DNA of 64,000 nucleotides, taken from positions 448,465 to 512,464 of the forward strand of contig NC_000853.1 in assembly GCF_000008545.1 (NCBI RefSeq). Reading direction: 5' to 3'. The DNA is from Thermotoga maritima MSB8 (lineage in GTDB: Bacteria > Thermotogota > Thermotogae > Thermotogales > Thermotogaceae). Positions 1-8,552 of this stretch are shown in pieces. The position numbers and the translations under genes were made by a program. Within the stretch, counting starts at the first letter, position 1. Each line of letters opens with the position of its first letter. The notes beneath the pieces were generated by a model. It did not search any database and was not told where the DNA came from. It was given only the letters and a program-made list of their open reading frames with translations.

Positions 1-107
1 AGATCTCTGAAAACATCGAAATCACCCGACAGTGGAAGATCGATTCCCAACGTAATAGCTTCCCAGCGCATCTCTTCGAGTGTTCTGTATTTGAACCTTT
101 TTTTCAC
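1..107 (-). CDS. NADH:flavin oxidoreductase-like protein, N-terminus only (runs off the window)
   Basis: Only the first 35 codons lie in the window. Reading leftward from a GTG at 107, the protein begins VKKRFKYRTLEEM and continues through a GIDLPLS motif. That pattern (a short 'LEE...LG-D-PLS' lead-in before the TIM barrel) is typical of the N-terminus of bacterial old-yellow-enzyme-type NADH:flavin oxidoreductases. A GAGGTGA ribosome-binding site at 114-120 overlaps the stop codon of the upstream chemoreceptor gene, so the two are probably co-transcribed. The family call rests on this short stretch only and could be wrong. No catalytic residues are visible. Confidence 0.55.
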   Translation of the reverse strand, partial: MKKRFKYRTLEEMRWEAITLGIDLPLSGDFDVFRD

Positions 108-118
108 TCAGATTCACC

Positions 119-2089
119 TCACACCTTGAACTTCTGAACGAGCGTTGAGAGCTGTTCAGAAAGCTCAGACAGTCTTTCAGCAGCCTGAGAGACTTTTGCA
201 GCAGAAGTGGTCTGATCTTCTATGAGAGACTCCATTCTGTTTAGACTTTCCACAACTCCTTCGACTATCTTTGTGACGTTGTCCATCGCGCTCGCCATCT
301 CCTCCGCCGCCGCACCCTGTTCCTGCGCAGTGGCAGCTGTGTTCTCTATCATGCTGTTGATCTCTTCTATCCTTCCAAGGATCTCTCTGAATCTCTTTGT
401 GACTTCTTCTCCCATCACCGCTATCTCGTCCACTCCTTCGAACATCTCTTTCGAGCCGTTTTCTACGTGTTCTATCGTTGTTCTCAGGCTGCTCAGCATC
501 TTCGCTATGTCTTCTGTCGCCCTCTGGCTCTCTTCTGCGAGTTTCCTTATCTCGTCTGCCACCACCGCAAAGCCTCTTCCCGCTTCTCCAGCTCGAGCTG
601 CTTCTATCGCTGCGTTCAACGCGAGCAGGTTCGTCTGCTCTGCTATCGAGCTGATCGTGTCCACTATCTCTCCTATCGTCTTGGCCGAGTCAACTAGTTC
701 TCTCAGGTAGTCCCTCTGTCTTTCTGCTGACCCTTTGAGTTTGTTTATGACTCCTCCCACCGCTTCTACTCTCTCTGTCCCTTCTCTTGCCGCTTTCGTC
801 ACCGCTTCTGACCTTTCTGTCAGATCCTGGGTGATCTTTGAGATGTTCTGAGCACTCGCTGCTACTTCTTCTACGCCGCTCGTCACTTCTGTCAGCGCAC
901 TGCTCATGTTGTTCGCCTCGTCCAGTATCTTTTTGGCTTCTTCGTGCAGGTTCTCTGACATCTTGTGGCTCTCTTCTGAGAGAACTTTTATCTCTTCTGA
1001 TGCTCCGCTAAGCTCTTTCGCAGCTTCTATGATGCTCACTATCATCTCTTTGAGTGAGAGTGCCGCTTCTTTCAGGCTCTCTTCTATCTGGGTCAGCTCG
1101 TCTCTTCCTTTCGCTTCGAACTCTACTGTCAGATCCCCTTCTCCGAATCTCTTCACTTTCTCTACCTGCTGCCTCATTCTCTTCACTACCGGCATCATCG
1201 AGACAAACAGCACCGCAAAGATCACTCCGCCAAACACTACATACGTCACTATCGTCCCAAGGGTCGCTTTCCTTCCTTCTGCAAGAAGTTCTTCCAGGTA
1301 CCCTGTTGAGAAGATGTAGAAGTCGTACCCGGGCACTTTCTCCCATACGGTGTATTTCTTCTCCCCGTTGTATTCGTATTCTACGTATTTCTCTCCACCG
1401 CTCTTTGCTTCCTCGAATGCTTTCTCAAAGCCGCCTAACTCCTTCACGTCTTTCATGAAGTTTCCCATGTCTTTGTGGATCAGTACCTTTCCGTCGCTTG
1501 TGACAAGAAGCCCGTAGCCGCTCTTGCTCGCTTTCCCTTCTTCTACAACTGCCTTCCAGAGATCGGAGTTTTCGGAAAGATTTATTCCAAAACCCACAAT
1601 CCCGGTACGGGTATTCATAGTTTCTATGGGAACCACTACGGTCAGGACGGGCGTTCCCTGAAAGGTTTCGGGCATAAAGAAAATGTCTTTTCCCTCCACA
1701 GCTTTTATGTATTTCTCGTAATCAGCGAAATCTACACGGTCAACGCGATTACCATCAGTTAAGGCTGCACTTTTGTTAAAAGAAAGCGCAGAAAAAGCAA
1801 AGGCAAATGTTGATTTCTCTTTCTCCACAGTTGTTTTCAACTGGTTCGTAATCATATATGCCTCAAAAAATTGGGAACCAAGGTACGTTGCCGCAGATCT
1901 TGCAACATTAGTAACATTGTTCAGTTTCTCAACGACAAATTTCGACAAAGCTTTTGCTTGATTTTCCGTGTTCGATCTAACAGAATTAATTATTGAATTG
2001 GACACGCTTCTATAAATGAGAAAGAAGCTGAGTAGCAATCCTGCCACAACTACTATCATCAAAAGAAATACTTTTTTCCTCAAAGACAT
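119..2089 (-). CDS. Methyl-accepting chemotaxis protein
   Basis: This 656-residue membrane chemoreceptor signals ligand binding to CheA/CheW and flagellar rotation. Residues 7-29 form the first membrane helix. A periplasmic Cache-like sensor follows (about 30-270), then a second helix (about 276-302), a HAMP linker, and a long coiled-coil signalling domain whose conserved hairpin tip ([18 protein letters not shown]) is intact. No C-terminal NWETF-type CheR tether is present. ATG 2089 has a GGAGGAG site. The gene lies just downstream of the sugar ABC transporter genes on the same strand, so the receptor may sense the transported uronide or its binding protein; that is inference. The first third (about 1560-2089) reads more AT-rich than the rest, as expected if sensor modules are swapped onto a conserved signalling domain. 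Confidence 0.95.
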   Translation of the reverse strand: MSLRKKVFLLMIVVVAGLLLSFFLIYRSVSNSIINSVRSNTENQAKALSKFVVEKLNNVTNVARSAATYLGSQFFEAYMITNQLKTTVEKEKSTFAFAFSALSFNKSAALTDGNRVDRVDFADYEKYIKAVEGKDIFFMPETFQGTPVLTVVVPIETMNTRTGIVGFGINLSENSDLWKAVVEEGKASKSGYGLLVTSDGKVLIHKDMGNFMKDVKELGGFEKAFEEAKSGGEKYVEYEYNGEKKYTVWEKVPGYDFYIFSTGYLEELLAEGRKATLGTIVTYVVFGGVIFAVLFVSMMPVVKRMRQQVEKVKRFGEGDLTVEFEAKGRDELTQIEESLKEAALSLKEMIVSIIEAAKELSGASEEIKVLSEESHKMSENLHEEAKKILDEANNMSSALTEVTSGVEEVAASAQNISKITQDLTERSEAVTKAAREGTERVEAVGGVINKLKGSAERQRDYLRELVDSAKTIGEIVDTISSIAEQTNLLALNAAIEAARAGEAGRGFAVVADEIRKLAEESQRATEDIAKMLSSLRTTIEHVENGSKEMFEGVDEIAVMGEEVTKRFREILGRIEEINSMIENTAATAQEQGAAAEEMASAMDNVTKIVEGVVESLNRMESLIEDQTTSAAKVSQAAERLSELSEQLSTLVQKFKV

Positions 2090-2117
2090 GCTTTCTCCTC
2101 CTCTTCCATAGTTAGAG

Positions 2118-2933
2118 TTAGTATTTCAATCCACCTGCCATTATACCCTTCATGAAGAGTCTTTGGAAGAGGAGGAATATGATCAAGGTAGGAATGATTG
2201 TCAGTGTAGAAAATGCGAGTATGGTATTCCACTCTGCACCGCCGTACTCTTCCTGTATTGTTGCGAGTGCCAGCTGCAGTGTATAGAGGTTTCTTCTATT
2301 TACAACAAGGAGCGGTAAGACAAAGTCATTCCATCTCCATGTGAAAGAAAAGATAGCAAGAGCGGCTACCAGAGGTTTTGATAGAGGGAAAACTATTCTC
2401 CAGAAAATCTGCCATTCATTTGCTCCATCGATTTTCGCACTCTCTAAGAGTTCGTCGGGAATGTCTTTCATGTATTGCACTGCCATGAACATACCTGTTG
2501 GAGTATAGACAGCAGGAATGATCAATCCCCAGAGGCTATTTATCAATCCCAGACTTCTGATTACAACAAACAGAGGAACCATTATCACCTGTGCACTGAC
2601 AAACATAGTCATGGTGAACATGCTGTTTACTGGCCTGATACCCCAGAATTTTCCCTTTGCCAAGCCATATCCAGTCATGACGCTTACCAGAACCGTGATA
2701 ACGGTTGCCACTGTGGCCACAAAAAGGGTATTTCTCAAATAAGTTAAAAGATCATACTCTTTTATAACATTTATATATCCTTCAAGAGAAGGTTTTTTCG
2801 GAAAAATGGTAGGTGGATAGCTGTATATCTCACTCATGGGTTTAAATGATGAAACTACTGCATAGAATACAGGAAGCATGAATACTACCAGCATAAAGAC
2901 GATGAAAATCCACTTTATTGTTTTTGTCAGCAT
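2118..2933 (-). CDS. Sugar ABC transporter permease, MalG type
   Basis: This 271-residue integral membrane protein is the second permease of a CUT1-type carbohydrate importer. About six hydrophobic helices are visible, and the cytoplasmic EAA loop ([20 protein letters not shown], near residue 190) that docks on the ATPase is intact. I place the start at ATG 2933, preceded by GGGAGGGA. An in-frame TTG at 2948 would overlap that ribosome-binding site and is unlikely. The gene follows the MalF-type permease with a 15-base gap. No ATPase gene is nearby; Thermotoga sugar operons commonly share an ATPase encoded elsewhere. The substrate is probably an oligogalacturonide, given the shared operator with the pectin genes. 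Confidence 0.93.
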   Translation of the reverse strand: MLTKTIKWIFIVFMLVVFMLPVFYAVVSSFKPMSEIYSYPPTIFPKKPSLEGYINVIKEYDLLTYLRNTLFVATVATVITVLVSVMTGYGLAKGKFWGIRPVNSMFTMTMFVSAQVIMVPLFVVIRSLGLINSLWGLIIPAVYTPTGMFMAVQYMKDIPDELLESAKIDGANEWQIFWRIVFPLSKPLVAALAIFSFTWRWNDFVLPLLVVNRRNLYTLQLALATIQEEYGGAEWNTILAFSTLTIIPTLIIFLLFQRLFMKGIMAGGLKY

Positions 2934-2948
2934 TTCTGTCCCTCCCAA

Positions 2949-3809
2949 CTAGGATCTCGATTCTCTAAGTTTGAGAGTGATCATAGCAATCGCAAACGCA
3001 ATAAGGAAATATATGACAGAAGCAGCGTAGGAATAACCTATTCTGAACTGAGTGAACGCTGTTTGATAGATGTAGAGAGGAATTATCGTTGTAGCGTAAC
3101 CTGGTCCTCCTGTAGTGAGCACGTATACCCCTGCAAAGCTTCTTAATGTGTGAGCGATCGCTGTCATCAACACTAAGAGATTTGTATTGCTCATAGCAGG
3201 AAATACCACGTACCAGAATCTCTGCCATCTATTTGCACCATCGATCATCGCGGCTTCTATATAATCTTGCGGAACATTTTGGAGTCCTGTGATGAACATA
3301 ACCATCAAAAGTCCTGTCATCCCCCAGGTCCTCAGTAATGCAATCGAAAACAAAGCGGGAAATGGTTTTATCAACCAGGGAACGGGTGGCAAACCCAATG
3401 TCCTCAAAATATGGTTCAAGAGTCCTATATCATAAGACAAAAGCCACTTCCACATTGTTGTTCCAGCGACGGCTGGCATCATGTACGGCCAGTAGAAGAA
3501 AGCACGAAGTATTTTCGAAGCAGTGGTTTCTTCATACAGACAAAGAGCCAGTCCCAGCGATACGAAGAACTGCATCGGAACTGCCAAAAGAAGGAGCTTG
3601 ATGGAAACCCACACAGAATTCCAAAACCATTTATCTTTTAGAAGCATCTTAAAGTTTTCTAATCCAACGAATCGGGGAGGACTCAGGAGATTCCATTTGA
3701 AGAATCCCATGATGAAAACACTGATAACTGGTACTGCAACAAACAGTACAAGGAATACAAGACCAGGAAGAACGAAGATGAATCTGGATCTAACTAGGCT
3801 TCGGATCAT
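2949..3809 (-). CDS. Sugar ABC transporter permease, MalF type
   Basis: This 286-residue protein is the first permease of the CUT1 importer. The N-terminal helix (residues about 8-35) is followed by five more hydrophobic segments. The EAA motif (EAAMIDGANRWQRFWYVVFP) sits near residue 190. ATG 3809 has a GGGAGGAG site eight bases upstream. It lies between the binding-protein gene and the MalG-type permease and is part of one transcription unit starting at the divergent promoter near 5240. There is no truncation and no unusual feature. Confidence 0.93.
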   Translation of the reverse strand: MIRSLVRSRFIFVLPGLVFLVLFVAVPVISVFIMGFFKWNLLSPPRFVGLENFKMLLKDKWFWNSVWVSIKLLLLAVPMQFFVSLGLALCLYEETTASKILRAFFYWPYMMPAVAGTTMWKWLLSYDIGLLNHILRTLGLPPVPWLIKPFPALFSIALLRTWGMTGLLMVMFITGLQNVPQDYIEAAMIDGANRWQRFWYVVFPAMSNTNLLVLMTAIAHTLRSFAGVYVLTTGGPGYATTIIPLYIYQTAFTQFRIGYSYAASVIYFLIAFAIAMITLKLRESRS

Positions 3810-3889
3810 CCACTCTCCTCCCTGTTTTGTTTTCGTGGCAAATAAATATGGGGAGGGAGGATACCCTCCCCGAAGGCAATCATCATTGA

Positions 3890-5161
3890 TTATTTAATAC
3901 CAAGTTCTTCAACTATTCTTTCATACTCCGCTCTGATATTCTTCAAAGCTGTCTGCAAATCCTGTTGACCAGCTATAACGAGTGAGATTTGCTTTCTCAG
4001 AGGATCATATAGTCTACTCCAGACAGGATTTGCCCTGACCGTCACAATCCATTCAGGAGCATTCGCAGCAAGGTATCCAAACACCTTCTGCACACTTTCC
4101 ATTATTGGTACTCCGTAGTCTACCTTGTGATCTTTGTAAGCGGAAAGGTGCAGGGTTGTCTTCAAGTAAATATCGTAACCCTTTCCTTTCCATCCAGCCC
4201 AGAGAGCGAATTTTGCGGCTTCTTCTTCTTTCTTTTTGTCACCCGTCTTGAACGCACCGAAGAACCTTCCGCCTTCTACACCAAAACAGTATTCATCCTT
4301 TGGTAAGTATGCCGGGAGAAATCTCTTGCCTTCTACAGAGAGAGCATCGAGGGTTTCCCAACTACCGGCCCAGTAAACCGCTGTGACACCACCATAGAAA
4401 TCATTGTCCGCAGACTGCCCGCTTACCCACTCGGCGGGAACACAAAGGTTTTCTTTGAATAGATTAACAAAATCCTCAAGAGCTTTGATTGCTTTTGGAT
4501 CCTTATCGAGAACAAGATTCAGATTCTCATCCAGCACTTTGGCTCCTCTGATTGCAAGATAGTTCGCTATTCTTTCAGCAGAATACTGCATGGACATAGC
4601 GTATGGCAGGTTATTTGCCTCTTTCACCTTTCTCAAAACTTCCACGAACTCTTCCCATGTCCAGGGCTCTTCTCTTCCACCAAGTGGTGGGAAAGGTATA
4701 CCAGCTTTTTCGAAGTAATCCACATTGACCCATAGACCCTGGACTGTGAAGTGAAGTGGAACGTACTTGATCTTCCCATTCTCGTCCTTGATATAAGGCT
4801 TCACAACATTGTAGAAAGCATCTTCGTATTCTTTTGGCGTGATTCCCAAGTATTTTTCTATGTATGGATCCAAATCGATGAGGTACTTTCTAAGTTCCGG
4901 TGCAAATGGATACGTTATGGTCATGAGATCTGGAACGTCACCGCTCATGACTGCAAGGGAGATCTTCTGCATATAGGATGAATAAGAAATGTCGATAATT
5001 TCGAAGTCGACATCAGGATTCAGTTTCTTGTACTCGGCTACGAGAGCCTCCAGTCCTTTTCTTTCTGTTCCTCCACCACAGTAGATAGTGAGTTTCACTG
5101 CACTAGCTAGTACCGGTAGAAGTATCAAAGAGATCAAAAGAACAACTGCGAGTTTCCGCAT
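3890..5161 (-). CDS. Sugar ABC transporter substrate-binding protein (pectin/uronide locus)
   Basis: This 423-residue extracytoplasmic solute-binding protein belongs to the MalE/UgpB (family 1) type. A signal peptide is clear: RK, then a hydrophobic run, then ASA near residue 21, with no lipobox cysteine, so the protein is probably soluble or anchored otherwise. The mature protein opens with the strand VKLTIYCGGG, typical of the fold, and carries the SGDVPDLMTI stretch seen in this family. ATG 5161 is preceded by AGGAGGGGAG. Its promoter carries an operator shared with pelA and the adh-pelB operon, so the ligand is most likely a pectin-derived galacturonide. The specificity is inferred from context only. 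Confidence 0.92.
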   Translation of the reverse strand: MRKLAVVLLISLILLPVLASAVKLTIYCGGGTERKGLEALVAEYKKLNPDVDFEIIDISYSSYMQKISLAVMSGDVPDLMTITYPFAPELRKYLIDLDPYIEKYLGITPKEYEDAFYNVVKPYIKDENGKIKYVPLHFTVQGLWVNVDYFEKAGIPFPPLGGREEPWTWEEFVEVLRKVKEANNLPYAMSMQYSAERIANYLAIRGAKVLDENLNLVLDKDPKAIKALEDFVNLFKENLCVPAEWVSGQSADNDFYGGVTAVYWAGSWETLDALSVEGKRFLPAYLPKDEYCFGVEGGRFFGAFKTGDKKKEEEAAKFALWAGWKGKGYDIYLKTTLHLSAYKDHKVDYGVPIMESVQKVFGYLAANAPEWIVTVRANPVWSRLYDPLRKQISLVIAGQQDLQTALKNIRAEYERIVEELGIK

Positions 5162-5192
5162 AACTCTCCCCTCCTAACATAAGATTTTCGAT

Positions 5193-5211
5193 TTTGATGT
5201 CTGATACTTCA
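5193..5211 (-). promoter_or_regulatory. Candidate UxaR operator of the transporter operon
   Basis: Read on the minus strand this is TGAAGTATCAGACATCAAA. It matches the sites at 5379-5397 and 8525-8543 at 14 or more of 19 positions (shared core TGAA--ATCA-A-ATC) and sits five bases downstream of a -10 box, as expected for a repressor site. The likely binder is the GntR-family regulator encoded at 12424-13068; this is inference. Confidence 0.7.
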
Positions 5212-5216
5212 AAGGG

Positions 5217-5246
5217 ATTTTATCACCGAATTTTCATCCGTGTCAA
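5217..5246 (-). promoter_or_regulatory. Promoter of the sugar ABC transporter operon
   Basis: On the minus strand a consensus TTGACA (5241-5246) is separated by 18 bases from TAAAAT (5217-5222). The operator-like 19-mer follows immediately, and the binding-protein ATG lies about 55 bases downstream. Confidence 0.75.
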
Positions 5247-5261
5247 GTTTGATTAACTTGA
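5243..5261. promoter_or_regulatory. Inverted repeat overlapping the -35 box (second operator candidate)
   Basis: TCAAGTT-tgatt-AACTTGA is a perfect 7-bp inverted repeat with a 5-base spacer. It covers the -35 box of the transporter promoter and lies in the divergent pelA/transporter region. It differs from the 19-mer attributed to UxaR, so it may bind another regulator. Confidence 0.45.
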
Positions 5262-5332
5262 AGAACAATCGATTACGAGTGATTAGAAACAATTATATCC
5301 AATTATTGTGTGTGTTCTTATGAAACCAAATA

Positions 5333-5362
5333 TTGACTTGAATCGAAAAGATGTGGTAACAT
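5333..5362 (+). promoter_or_regulatory. Promoter of pelA
   Basis: TTGACT (5333-5338) and TAACAT (5357-5362) are separated by 18 bases. The candidate operator at 5379-5397 follows the -10 box by 16 bases. Confidence 0.6.
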
Positions 5363-5378
5363 CACTGACGTGAAAATT

Positions 5379-5397
5379 TGAAACATCAGATATCTCA
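5379..5397 (+). promoter_or_regulatory. Candidate UxaR operator of pelA
   Basis: TGAAACATCAGATATCTCA lies between the pelA promoter and its GGGAGGG ribosome-binding site. It matches the sites in front of the transporter operon and the adh-pelB operon. Confidence 0.7.
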
Positions 5398-5413
5398 GTA
5401 GGGAGGGATGCTC

Positions 5414-6511
5414 ATGAGGTTTTCTCGTGTGGTTTCTTTAGTACTGCTTCTTGTTTTCACAGCTGTTCTAACTGGTGCTGTAAAAGCTTCTCTCAATGAC
5501 AAACCTGTGGGATTTGCATCCGTACCGACGGCGGATTTACCGGAGGGCACAGTTGGTGGATTGGGTGGTGAGATCGTTTTCGTCAGAACAGCGGAAGAAC
5601 TGGAGAAATACACAACAGCAGAAGGAAAGTACGTAATAGTCGTTGATGGAACGATCGTTTTTGAACCAAAGAGAGAAATTAAAGTTCTTTCAGACAAAAC
5701 GATCGTGGGAATAAACGATGCAAAGATAGTCGGTGGAGGTCTTGTGATAAAGGATGCCCAGAATGTGATCATAAGAAATATTCATTTTGAGGGCTTTTAC
5801 ATGGAGGACGATCCTCGGGGTAAGAAGTATGATTTCGACTATATCAACGTGGAAAATTCTCATCATATCTGGATCGACCACTGTACCTTCGTCAACGGCA
5901 ACGATGGTGCAGTGGATATTAAAAAATACTCAAACTACATCACTGTTTCCTGGTGTAAATTTGTGGATCACGACAAGGTCTCCCTCGTTGGTTCCTCCGA
6001 CAAAGAAGATCCGGAACAGGCAGGGCAGGCTTACAAGGTCACGTACCACCATAACTACTTCAAGAACTGTATTCAGAGAATGCCCAGAATTAGATTTGGA
6101 ATGGCACACGTGTTCAATAACTTCTACAGCATGGGCCTGAGAACAGGTGTCTCTGGAAACGTCTTCCCCATTTACGGTGTTGCTTCAGCGATGGGAGCGA
6201 AAGTCCACGTTGAAGGAAACTACTTCATGGGATACGGTGCTGTGATGGCAGAGGCGGGAATTGCGTTCCTTCCCACCAGAATCATGGGTCCCGTGGAAGG
6301 TTATCTGACGCTCGGTGAAGGAGATGCAAAGAATGAATTTTACTACTGTAAAGAACCTGAAGTGCGTCCTGTTGAGGAAGGAAAACCCGCTCTCGATCCA
6401 CGCGAGTACTACGATTACACGCTTGATCCAGTTCAAGATGTTCCAAAAATCGTTGTAGATGGAGCAGGAGCAGGGAAACTGGTGTTTGAAGAACTAAATA
6501 CGGCTCAGTAA
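5414..6511 (+). CDS. pelA: Pectate lyase (polysaccharide lyase family 1), exported
   Basis: This 365-residue enzyme cleaves polygalacturonate by beta-elimination. A signal peptide is present (residues 2-22, MRF then a hydrophobic run ending near GAVKA), so the enzyme acts outside the cytoplasm. PL1 hallmarks are visible: the right-handed beta-helix with the HHIWIDHCTF segment (Ca-binding region), VDIKKYSNYITVSW, and the QRMPRIRFG segment that holds the catalytic arginine. I chose the second ATG (5414) because GGGAGGG at 5401-5407 directly abuts the first (5408). The gene is followed by a hairpin before the GH4 gene. It matches the known T. maritima PelA by recall. Confidence 0.95.
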   Translation: MRFSRVVSLVLLLVFTAVLTGAVKASLNDKPVGFASVPTADLPEGTVGGLGGEIVFVRTAEELEKYTTAEGKYVIVVDGTIVFEPKREIKVLSDKTIVGINDAKIVGGGLVIKDAQNVIIRNIHFEGFYMEDDPRGKKYDFDYINVENSHHIWIDHCTFVNGNDGAVDIKKYSNYITVSWCKFVDHDKVSLVGSSDKEDPEQAGQAYKVTYHHNYFKNCIQRMPRIRFGMAHVFNNFYSMGLRTGVSGNVFPIYGVASAMGAKVHVEGNYFMGYGAVMAEAGIAFLPTRIMGPVEGYLTLGEGDAKNEFYYCKEPEVRPVEEGKPALDPREYYDYTLDPVQDVPKIVVDGAGAGKLVFEELNTAQ

Positions 6512-6536
6512 TTATCATCAACCAATCCGTTAACAT

Positions 6537-6562
6537 TTGGAGGGGGGAGACCCCCTCTTTGT
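6537..6562 (+). terminator. Hairpin after pelA (weak terminator)
   Basis: A GGGGG-gaga-CCCCC stem (about 6542-6555) followed by TCTTTGTATTT lies between pelA and the GH4 gene. The U-run is short, so read-through into the GH4 gene is likely. Confidence 0.5.
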
Positions 6563-6600
6563 ATTTGAACCATTACCCGGAATTTAGAGGAGGTGCACAC

Positions 6601-8013
6601 ATGCCTACCATAGTATTTGTAGGAGCGGGGAGTGTGAGGTACACGATCAAGCTGGTAGGGGACCTGGCGAAGACACCGGATTTGTATGGGTCAAGACTGG
6701 TACTGATGGACATCGACGAAGAAAGGTTGAAAGCAACGTACATTCTCGTCACAAAGTACCTCAGAGAACTGAATGCAGAGTACACAGTGGAACAGACGAC
6801 AAGCCTTGAGGAGGCACTTGAAGGGGCAGATTTTGTCATCAACACAGCCCTCTACAGGGCACCAGGGCACGAAGACGGATACGTACACTACGAGATCATG
6901 AGGGAAGTAGGGGAGAGACATGGCTACTACAGAGGGATAGACAGCCAGGAGCTGAACATGGTCTCGGACTACTACACACTCAGCAACTACAACCACCTGA
7001 AGATGAGCCTTGATATAGCAAAGGCAGTGGAGAAGATAGCACCGAATGCGTGGATACTGCAGACGGCCAATCCTGTTTTTGAGATCACACAACTTGTGAA
7101 GAGGCTTACGAAGGCAAAGATAGTGGGTTTCTGCCACGGGTATGCGCACGTGTTCCACCTTGCGAAAGTACTCGGTGTGGAGCCAGAGGAATTAGACTGG
7201 CAGGTAGCAGGGGTGAACCATGCGATATGGATGAACAGGTTTAGATGCAGAGGGGAAGATCTCTATCCGAAGCTGGACGAATGGATAGAGGAGAACGCAT
7301 CGCGATGGGAACCGAAGAATCCCTGGGATGTGGACTTTTCACCTGCAGCGATAGACATGTACAGGTTCTACGGGATGTACCCGATAGGGGATACGGTGAG
7401 GAGTGGGACATGGAAATACCACTACGATCTTGAGACGAAGAAGAGATGGTACGGGAAGTTTGGAGGGATAGACAACGAAGTGGAAAGGCCGAAGTTCTAC
7501 GAGAGTTTGAGGGAGCAGAGGAAGAGGCTGATGGAACTTGCGAAAGAAGTGGAGAAAGATCCGACGATAGAGCTGACGAAGGTGTGGCCTGAGGTGTTCA
7601 CAACAGGCAGTGAGAGTGTAGAACAGCACATACCTTTCATCAACGCGCTTGTGAACGACAAGAAGGCGAGGCTTGTATTGAACGTAGAGAACAGAGGGGT
7701 GATAAAGGGGATACCGGACGATGTAATGGTGGAGGTGCCGGTGGTAGTTGATAAAGAGGGGATACATCCGGAGAAGATAGAGCCTGATCTTACAGACAGG
7801 ATCAAGAAGTTCTACTTACTTCCGAGGATACTCAGGATGGAGTGGACACTTGAGGCGTTCATATCTGGTGACAGGAGGGTTCTTGAGGAGATCCTCGTCA
7901 GGGATCCAAGAACCAGATCCTACGAACAGGCCGTCGCTGTTATTGATGATATCCTTAACCTCCCCTTCAACGAGGAAATGAAGAAGCATTACTCAAAAGT
8001 AGGAAAGAATTGA
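6601..8013 (+). CDS. GH4 glycosidase, alpha-glucuronidase/uronidase type
   Basis: This 470-residue family 4 glycoside hydrolase uses NAD+ and a divalent metal in a redox-elimination mechanism. The N-terminal Rossmann loop [10 protein letters not shown] (residues 5-14) binds NAD. The metal-binding cysteine motif is C178-H179-G180-Y, and H207 in the VNHAIW stretch completes the site. The CHG form is that of alpha-glucuronidase-type members rather than the CHS alpha-glucosidases, so older 'alpha-glucosidase' labels are probably wrong. Within a pectin locus a galacturonide substrate is also possible. There is no signal peptide, so it is cytoplasmic. The start is ATG 6601 with GAGGAGGTG; an upstream in-frame TTG (6559) lies in the preceding hairpin. 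Codon use is unusual: GGG glycine and G-ending codons are frequent up to about 7860. Confidence 0.9.
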   Translation: MPTIVFVGAGSVRYTIKLVGDLAKTPDLYGSRLVLMDIDEERLKATYILVTKYLRELNAEYTVEQTTSLEEALEGADFVINTALYRAPGHEDGYVHYEIMREVGERHGYYRGIDSQELNMVSDYYTLSNYNHLKMSLDIAKAVEKIAPNAWILQTANPVFEITQLVKRLTKAKIVGFCHGYAHVFHLAKVLGVEPEELDWQVAGVNHAIWMNRFRCRGEDLYPKLDEWIEENASRWEPKNPWDVDFSPAAIDMYRFYGMYPIGDTVRSGTWKYHYDLETKKRWYGKFGGIDNEVERPKFYESLREQRKRLMELAKEVEKDPTIELTKVWPEVFTTGSESVEQHIPFINALVNDKKARLVLNVENRGVIKGIPDDVMVEVPVVVDKEGIHPEKIEPDLTDRIKKFYLLPRILRMEWTLEAFISGDRRVLEEILVRDPRTRSYEQAVAVIDDILNLPFNEEMKKHYSKVGKN

Positions 8014-8014
8014 T

Positions 8015-8494
8015 ATGGCGCTGTTTGACATGCCTCTGGAGAAATTAAGGTCTTACCTTCCTGAAAGATACGAAGAGGGGGATTTTGACCAGTTCTGGAG
8101 AAAAACTCTTGAGGAATCAAAGGGGTTTCCTCTGGATCCTGTTTTTGAAAGAGTAGATTATTTACTTGAGAACGTGGAAGTGTACGATGTCACCTTCTCT
8201 GGTTACAAGGGACAAAGGATAAAGGCGTGGTTAATTTTACCGGTTGTCAGGAAAGAGGAGAAACTCCCGTGTGTTGTTCAGTTCATTGGGTACAGAGGAG
8301 GAAGGGGATTCCCGTTCGACTGGCTCTTCTGGAGTAGTGCGGGATATGCCAATTTTGTTATGGATACACGAGGCCAGGGAACGAGTAGAACAAAAGGTGA
8401 CACACCAGATTATTGCGAAGAACCATTGAATCCCCAATTCCCAGGTTTTATGACTCGTGGTATACTGGATCCTAAAACGTATTATTATATATAG
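8015..8494 (+). pseudogene. Truncated acetyl-xylan esterase (N-terminal half only)
   Basis: The 159-residue product matches the N-terminal half of family CE7 acetyl-xylan/cephalosporin-C esterases (full length about 325). It shows the [13 protein letters not shown] start, the [17 protein letters not shown] strand pair, the RGQG segment of the oxyanion region, and [16 protein letters not shown]. It then stops within one residue, before the GxSxGG nucleophile motif, so the catalytic Ser, Asp and His are all absent and hydrolase activity is not expected. It begins one base after the GH4 stop codon with a usable AGGA site and may still be translated. The lost 3' half is replaced by the promoter region of the next operon, which points to a deletion. 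By recall, T. maritima MSB8 carries a similarly shortened gene. Confidence 0.85.
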
Positions 8495-8519
8495 ACATAA
8501 ATATGAATTATGGTAAACT
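8492..8519 (+). promoter_or_regulatory. Promoter of the adh-pelB-gnd-uxaR operon
   Basis: TAGACA (8492-8497) and TAAACT (8514-8519) are 16 bases apart. The operator-like 19-mer starts five bases downstream. The -35 box lies inside the last codons of the truncated esterase. Confidence 0.55.
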
Positions 8520-8524
8520 ATATC

Positions 8525-8543
8525 TGAAACATCAAACATCTTA
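8525..8543 (+). promoter_or_regulatory. Candidate UxaR operator of the catabolic operon
   Basis: TGAAACATCAAACATCTTA lies just downstream of the -10 box and just before the AGGGAG ribosome-binding site. It is the third copy of the motif also found at 5193-5211 and 5379-5397, and implies autoregulation of the regulator gene in this operon. Confidence 0.75.
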
Positions 8544-8552
8544 AAGGGAGTG

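Noticed and set aside
5284-5312. CAATTATATCCAATTATTG as a further operator.
   Set aside because: The half-sites are AT-rich and imperfect and are easily expected by chance in this intergenic region.
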